Below are positions 59,736-64,000 of a DNA stretch of 64,000 nt, one piece after another. The stretch is taken from assembly GCF_016901015.1 (NCBI RefSeq), contig NZ_JAFEUP010000006.1, positions 372,001-436,000 on the forward strand. Reading direction: 5' to 3'. How positions within the stretch are numbered: position 1 is the stretch's first letter; every line of letters starts with the position of its first letter. A model generated the notes under the pieces. That model was not told the origin of the DNA. It searched no databases and saw nothing but the letters and a program-made list of their open reading frames with translations. A program made the position numbers and the translations under genes. This stretch comes from Zestomonas insulae. Its GTDB lineage: Bacteria > Pseudomonadota > Gammaproteobacteria > Pseudomonadales > Pseudomonadaceae.

Positions 59736-60047
59736 ATGTACGCAGTAATTGTTACCGGTGGCAAACAGTACAAAGTCACCGAAGGCGAATTCCTCAAGGT
59801 TGAAAAGCTTGAGATCGGTACCGGCGAAGCCGTGACCTTCGACCGCGTTCTGCTGGTCGGCAATGGCGACGATGTCAAGATCGGCGCTCCGGTGGTTGAT
59901 GGCGCTAAAGTCGTCGCTGAAGTGGTCTCCCAAGGCCGTCACGACAAGATCCGCATCATCAAATTCCGCCGTCGTAAGCACCACATGAAGCGTCAGGGCC
60001 ACCGTCAGTGGTTCACTGAGATCAAAATTACCGGTATCCAGGCCTGA
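59736..60047 (+). CDS. rplU: 50S ribosomal protein L21
   Basis: 103-residue 23S rRNA-binding protein, normal length. MYAVIVTGGKQYKV at the start and the basic KIRIIKFRRRKHHMKRQGHRQWFTEIKI signature near the end. ATG 59736 with GGAG site. First gene before rpmA, the usual rplU-rpmA pair. Confidence 0.99.
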   Translation: MYAVIVTGGKQYKVTEGEFLKVEKLEIGTGEAVTFDRVLLVGNGDDVKIGAPVVDGAKVVAEVVSQGRHDKIRIIKFRRRKHHMKRQGHRQWFTEIKITGIQA

Positions 60048-60084
60048 TTCGTTCGGCCCCGATCCTTGATAGGAGTATTGACTC

Positions 60085-60342
60085 ATGGCACACAAAAAAG
60101 CTGGCGGTTCTACCCGTAACGGCCGCGATTCCGAAAGTAAACGCCTTGGCGTGAAGATGTATGGCGGCCAGGTCATCAAGGCCGGCAACATCATCGTGCG
60201 TCAGCGCGGCACCCAGTTCCACGCCGGTTACGGCGTTGGCATGGGTAAAGATCACACCCTCTTCGCGAAAATCGAAGGCGTGATCAAGTTTGAAGTAAAG
60301 GGCGCGCAAAACCGCCGTTACGTGAGCGTCGTCGCGGCCTAA
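60085..60342 (+). CDS. rpmA: 50S ribosomal protein L27
   Basis: 85-residue protein whose N-terminal tail reaches the peptidyl-transferase centre. MAHKKAGGSTRNGRDSESKRLGVKM is canonical and starts directly with the tail that lies in the active site. Length normal. A terminator follows it before obgE. Confidence 0.99.
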   Translation: MAHKKAGGSTRNGRDSESKRLGVKMYGGQVIKAGNIIVRQRGTQFHAGYGVGMGKDHTLFAKIEGVIKFEVKGAQNRRYVSVVAA

Positions 60343-60356
60343 TCGCGATGCTGCTG

Positions 60357-60389
60357 GAAAAGCCCTGTCTCGCGACGGGGCTTTTTTGT
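60357..60389 (+). terminator. terminator between rpmA and obgE
   Basis: Stem AAGCCC(T)GTC / GAC(G)GGGCTT with a TCGC loop, then TTTTTT. Confidence 0.88.
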
Positions 60390-60488
60390 TTCTGAAGTCG
60401 TGAGGCTTTTGCAAAATATCCGTGCATGATTTTGCAAAGGCCTTATGTTCCATGTGTTATCTGGCCCGCCAGTGCGGGAGGCAAAGCG

Positions 60489-61712
60489 ATGAAATTCGTC
60501 GATGAAGTATCGATTTTTGTAAAGGCCGGCGATGGCGGCAACGGCATGATGAGTTTCCGCCGTGAGAAGTTCATCGAGAAGGGTGGTCCCAACGGCGGTG
60601 ACGGCGGCGACGGCGGTTCGGTGTATATGGAAGCCGACGAGAACCTCAATACCCTGGTCGATTATCGCTACACCCGCCGTTTCAATGCGCAGAATGGCGA
60701 GAAGGGCGGTAGCACCGAATGTACCGGGGCCAAAGGTGAAGATCTGATCCTGCCGGTGCCGGTCGGCACTACGGTGATCGATGCCGGGACCCAGGAAGTC
60801 ATCGGCGACCTGACCAAGCCTGGGCAGCGCCTGCTGGTGGCTCAGGGTGGCTGGCACGGGCTGGGCAACACGCGCTTCAAGTCCAGCACCAACCGGGCGC
60901 CGCGGCAGACCACGCCGGGCAAGCCGGGCGAGTCGCGCGACCTCAAGCTGGAACTCAAGGTACTGGCAGACGTTGGTCTGCTGGGCCTGCCCAATGCGGG
61001 TAAGAGCACCTTCATTCGTTCGGTGTCGGCGGCCAAGCCGAAGGTGGCGGACTATCCCTTCACTACCCTGGTGCCGAACCTTGGGGTGGTCAGTGTCGGT
61101 CGCTACAAGAGCTTCGTGATCGCCGACATTCCCGGCTTGATCGAGGGTGCTTCGGAGGGGGCGGGGCTGGGTATTCGCTTCCTCAAGCACCTGGCGCGCA
61201 CCCGCTTGCTGCTGCACCTTGTCGACATGGCGCCGCTGGACGAAAGCGATCCGGCCGATGCGGCGGAAGTGATTGTCGAAGAGCTGGCGAAATTCAGCCC
61301 GGCGCTGGCTGAGCGCGACCGCTGGCTGGTGCTGAACAAGGCCGACCAATTGCTCGAGGAAGAGCATGAGGCGCGCGTGCGCGCGGTGGTCGAGCGCCTC
61401 AATTGGGAGGGTCCGGTGTTCGTGATCTCCGCCCTCGAGCGGCAGGGTACCGAGGTGCTCGGGCAGGCGATCATGCGTTATCTCGACGAGCGCGATTTGC
61501 GCATCGCCGAGGAGCCGGCTTACGCGGCGGCGCTGGTCGAGCTGGATCAGCGCATCGAAGACGAGGCGCGCGCCCGTCTGCAGGCGCTCGACGATCGTCG
61601 CGCGCTGCGCCGTGCCGGATTGAAGAGCGTCGACGATGTCAGTGATGATGACTGGGATGACGACTTCGAAGATGACGACGATGGTCCGGAGATCATCTAC
61701 GTTCGCGATTGA
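60489..61712 (+). CDS. obgE: GTPase ObgE/CgtA
   Basis: 407-residue 50S-associated GTPase involved in ribosome maturation and stress control. Glycine-rich Obg fold (1-158, GDGGNGMMSFRREKF, GPNGGDGGDGGSVY), G domain with GLPNAGKST near 166, DIPGLIEGA and NKADQL, and an acidic C-terminal tail (DDVSDDDWDDDFEDDDDG) typical of gammaproteobacteria. ATG 60489 gives the canonical MKFVDEV start. Confidence 0.98.
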   Translation: MKFVDEVSIFVKAGDGGNGMMSFRREKFIEKGGPNGGDGGDGGSVYMEADENLNTLVDYRYTRRFNAQNGEKGGSTECTGAKGEDLILPVPVGTTVIDAGTQEVIGDLTKPGQRLLVAQGGWHGLGNTRFKSSTNRAPRQTTPGKPGESRDLKLELKVLADVGLLGLPNAGKSTFIRSVSAAKPKVADYPFTTLVPNLGVVSVGRYKSFVIADIPGLIEGASEGAGLGIRFLKHLARTRLLLHLVDMAPLDESDPADAAEVIVEELAKFSPALAERDRWLVLNKADQLLEEEHEARVRAVVERLNWEGPVFVISALERQGTEVLGQAIMRYLDERDLRIAEEPAYAAALVELDQRIEDEARARLQALDDRRALRRAGLKSVDDVSDDDWDDDFEDDDDGPEIIYVRD

Positions 61713-61786
61713 GGTATTGTACGGCGCCGCTTGATTGCGGCGTTGTGCTGATTGGGGCTTCGTTCGACTGGCTAAGGTTGAGAGAC

Positions 61787-62905
61787 ATGCGGGACAAGGT
61801 GACTGGCGCGCAGCGCTGGGTGGTGAAGATCGGCAGCGCGCTGCTGACTGCGGATGGGCGTGGCCTGGATCGCGCGGCGATGGCGGTATGGGTCGAGCAG
61901 ATGGTCGCGCTGCGGGAGGCGGGCATCGAGCTGGTGCTGGTGTCGTCCGGCGCAGTGGCGGCGGGCATGAGCCGGCTGGGCTGGGTCGCGCGGCCGAGTG
62001 CCATGCATGAGCTGCAGGCGGCCGCCGCAGTGGGGCAGATGGGTCTGGTGCAGGCCTGGGAGTCGAGTTTCGCCCAGCATGGCCGGCATACCGCGCAGAT
62101 TCTGCTGACCCATGACGATCTGTCCGACCGCAAGCGCTACCTGAATGCGCGCAGCACCTTGCGCACCCTGGTCAGTCTCGGCGTGATTCCGGTGATCAAC
62201 GAGAACGACACGGTGGTTACCGACGAGATCCGTTTCGGTGACAACGACACCCTGGCGGCGCTGGTGGCCAATCTGGTCGAGGCTGATCTGTTGGTCATCC
62301 TCACCGACCGCGATGGCATGTTCGACGCCGATCCGCGGCACAACCCGGATGCCCAGCTGATCTTCGAGGCGCGTGCCGATGATGCCGCGCTGGATGCGGT
62401 GGCTGGCGGTACTGGCGGCGCGCTGGGGCGTGGCGGTATGCAGACCAAGCTGCGCGCGGCGCGTCTGGCGGCACGTTCCGGGGCGCACACGGTGATTGTT
62501 GGTGGGCGCATCGAGCGCGTGCTCGATCGGCTGAAGGCGGGCGAACGCCTGGGGACCTTGTTGGCGCCCGAGCGCGGGCTGCTGGCGGCGCGCAAGCAGT
62601 GGCTGGCCGGTCACCTGCAGACGCGCGGCGTGCTGACGCTCGATGCGGGTGCAGTGGATGCTCTGGTGCGCGGCAGCAAGAGTCTGCTGCCGGTCGGCGT
62701 CAAAGCGGTCGAAGGCAGCTTCCGGCGCGGCGAAATGGTGCTGTGCGTGGCGCCGGACGGGCGCGAAGTGGCGCGCGGCCTGGTCAATTACAGCGCGGCC
62801 GAGGCGCAGAAGATTGTTGGTCAGCCGTCCGATCTGATCGAGCGGTTACTCGGTTATGTCGACGAGCCTGAGTTGGTGCATCGGGATAACCTGATTCTGG
62901 TCTGA
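61787..62905 (+). CDS. proB: glutamate 5-kinase
   Basis: 372-residue first enzyme of proline synthesis. N-terminal amino-acid kinase domain (about 1-260; VVKIGSALLT, VSSGAVAAGMSRLG, INENDTV, GTGGALGRGGMQTKLRAA) and C-terminal PUA domain (about 275-360). ATG 61787 is chosen because the product then has the standard length and begins close to the kinase motif. Proline-feedback inhibition is expected for the family. Confidence 0.97.
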   Translation: MRDKVTGAQRWVVKIGSALLTADGRGLDRAAMAVWVEQMVALREAGIELVLVSSGAVAAGMSRLGWVARPSAMHELQAAAAVGQMGLVQAWESSFAQHGRHTAQILLTHDDLSDRKRYLNARSTLRTLVSLGVIPVINENDTVVTDEIRFGDNDTLAALVANLVEADLLVILTDRDGMFDADPRHNPDAQLIFEARADDAALDAVAGGTGGALGRGGMQTKLRAARLAARSGAHTVIVGGRIERVLDRLKAGERLGTLLAPERGLLAARKQWLAGHLQTRGVLTLDAGAVDALVRGSKSLLPVGVKAVEGSFRRGEMVLCVAPDGREVARGLVNYSAAEAQKIVGQPSDLIERLLGYVDEPELVHRDNLILV

Positions 62906-62927
62906 GATTGCTGCTCAGGGAGGGCGT

Positions 62928-63386
62928 ATGCGCAAAGTCTGGTTGGCTGGAATGCTGTGGTTGCCGCTGCTGGCGTCGGCCGAGCAGATCGGCGAAGTGT
63001 CGACGGTGTTCAAGTGGGTCGGCCCCAACGACAAGATCGTCGTTGAGGCTTTCGATGATCCCAAGGTCGATGGCGTGACCTGCTACCTGTCGCGCGCCCG
63101 CACTGGTGGGGTCAAGGGCGGTCTGGGCTTGGCCGAGGATCGTGCCGAGGCCTCGATCGCCTGTCGGCAGGTTGGTCCGATCAGCTTTCGTGAGCAGCTC
63201 AAGGATGGTGATGAGGTGTTCAAGGAGCGCACCTCGCTGGTGTTCAAGAGCATGCAGGTGGTGCGCTTCTTCGACCGCAAGCGCAATGCGCTGGTCTATC
63301 TGGTGTACAGCGATCGGGTGATCGAGGGCAGTCCGCAGAATGCGGTGACGGCGATTCCGATCCTGCCCTGGCCGAGCCGGCCATAA
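62928..63386 (+). CDS. CreA family periplasmic protein
   Basis: 152-residue protein with signal peptide MRKVWLAGMLWLPLLASA and a CreA domain (EQIGEVSTVFKWVGPNDKIVVEAFDDPKVDGVTCYLSRARTGG). The function of CreA is unknown. Short gap to proB; followed by a bidirectional terminator. Confidence 0.93.
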   Translation: MRKVWLAGMLWLPLLASAEQIGEVSTVFKWVGPNDKIVVEAFDDPKVDGVTCYLSRARTGGVKGGLGLAEDRAEASIACRQVGPISFREQLKDGDEVFKERTSLVFKSMQVVRFFDRKRNALVYLVYSDRVIEGSPQNAVTAIPILPWPSRP

Positions 63387-63398
63387 ATCGCAGGCAAT

Positions 63399-63425
63399 AA
63401 AAAACCGGCCAATGGCCGGTTTTTT
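63399..63425. terminator. bidirectional terminator between creA and rpsT
   Basis: AAAAAACCGGCC-AAT-GGCCGGTTTTTT; serves both convergent genes. Confidence 0.94.
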
Positions 63426-63441
63426 AACGCTGGTCGCCGCC

Positions 63442-63717
63442 TTAGGCAGCAGCTGCGCCGAGTGCCTTGATGTGGGCATTCAGGCGGCTCTTGTGACGAG
63501 CGGCTTTGTTCTTGTGGATGATGCCCTTGTCGGCCATGCGGTCGATCACCGGGACAGCCAGGGTGTAGGCGCTCTTAGCCAGGTCGAGGTCTTTGGCGTC
63601 GAGCGCCTTGACCACGTTCTTGATGTAAGTGCGGACCATGGAGCGCTGGCTGGCGTTGTGGCTACGACGCTTCTCAGCCTGTTTAGCGCGTTTCTTGGCA
63701 GAAGGTGTATTTGCCAC
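63442..63717 (-). CDS. rpsT: 30S ribosomal protein S20
   Basis: 91-residue 16S rRNA-binding protein. MANTPSAKKRAKQAEKRRSHNASQRSMVRTYIK and the KGIIHKNKAARHKSRLNAHIKAL end are standard. It starts with GTG (63717), preceded by TAGGAG. Non-ATG starts of rpsT are linked to its low translation and autocontrol in E. coli (UUG there). Confidence 0.98.
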   Translation of the reverse strand: MANTPSAKKRAKQAEKRRSHNASQRSMVRTYIKNVVKALDAKDLDLAKSAYTLAVPVIDRMADKGIIHKNKAARHKSRLNAHIKALGAAAA

Positions 63718-63771
63718 CGTCGAGCTCCTAGAAATCTGTGGGGGGATTTGTGGATCAAATTAAGGCCGCGA

Positions 63772-63800
63772 ATGATGCCGTCGAGCGAGTGCCTTGTCAA
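63772..63800 (-). promoter_or_regulatory. rpsT promoter
   Basis: Minus strand TTGACA (63800-63795), 17-bp spacer, CATCAT (63777-63772), then a GC-rich discriminator. Confidence 0.6.
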
Positions 63801-63901
63801 GGACGAAGGGCGGTCTCGGCGATCGGTGGGTCGCGTGCTTTCTTCGCGGCTGCACTCTACACTCGGCGGCCCCGATCCGCTGCAGCTTTCCGACCGAATC
63901 T

Positions 63902-64000
63902 ATGAATCTGCTCAAGACATTGGCCGCCGTCAGTTCGATGACCATGTTGTCGCGCGTGCTGGGCTTCGTGCGCGACACCATCGTCGCGCGCATCTTCGGC
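63902..64000 (+). CDS. murJ: lipid II flippase MurJ (3' end outside window)
   Basis: The first 33 codons (MNLLKTLAAVSSMTMLSRVLGFVRDTIVARIFG) are the characteristic N-terminus of MurJ/MviN, the inner-membrane flippase that exports lipid II for peptidoglycan. The motif SRVLGFVRDTIVA is diagnostic. It is divergent from rpsT, the usual rpsT/murJ arrangement. The rest of the gene runs off the window. Confidence 0.93.
   Translation, partial: MNLLKTLAAVSSMTMLSRVLGFVRDTIVARIFG

Overview
The window is a high-GC gammaproteobacterial chromosome segment whose gene content and order match the Pseudomonas aeruginosa group. Two long blocks follow the P. aeruginosa order as I remember it: lldPDE/lldR, smpB-ratA-rnfH, bamE/fur/recN, grpE-dnaK-dnaJ-dapB-carAB-greA, yhbY, ftsH-folP-glmM-tpiA-secG-tRNA-Leu, rimP-nusA-infB-rbfA-truB-rpsO-pnp; then glyA-morA, ettA, gdhA, rtcB, a DksA-like gene, a Lon-like protease, yqhA, fklB, an iron-regulated small gene, ispB, rplU-rpmA-obgE-proB-creA-rpsT-murJ. 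No prophage, insertion sequence or CRISPR array is visible. This is core chromosome, not an accessory island.

Layout: 1-3.0 kb holds the 3' part of a hybrid sensor kinase and a small secreted protein. 3.1-10.2 kb is a lactate-use module: permease, L-lactate dehydrogenase and D-lactate dehydrogenase on the minus strand, with the GntR-type repressor LldR divergent and two palindromic operators between them. 10.2-14.4 kb carries trans-translation (smpB), envelope (bamE), iron (fur) and DNA repair (recN) genes. 14.5-24.7 kb is the heat-shock chaperone cluster, then lysine, arginine and pyrimidine biosynthesis genes and greA. 24.7-40 kb is a translation, cell-wall and RNA-metabolism cluster. 40-46 kb has glyA and the large c-di-GMP regulator MorA. 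46-58 kb is a mixed set, and 58-64 kb is ispB and the ribosomal/obgE/proB cluster.

The most unusual observations are two decayed genes at conserved positions in the RNA cluster. Between yhbY and ftsH, where rlmE (ftsJ, 23S rRNA 2'-O-methyltransferase) normally lies, there is only a truncated remnant of about 75 codons with damaged SAM and catalytic motifs; a sigma-32-like promoter sits inside it and faces ftsH. About 6 kb on, at the metY position between tRNA-Leu and rimP, an initiator tRNA gene survives as a 75-nt relic with broken acceptor, D and T arms, although its strong promoter and the following terminators look intact.

Regulatory signals are unusually readable: a LexA box on the recN promoter, two sigma-32 promoters with identical spacing (before grpE and overlapping the grpE stop codon before dnaK), a terminator downstream of the carA promoter that looks like an attenuator, a Fur box on a small gene next to ispB, and a duplicated DnaA-box module around a small unknown gene before yqhA.
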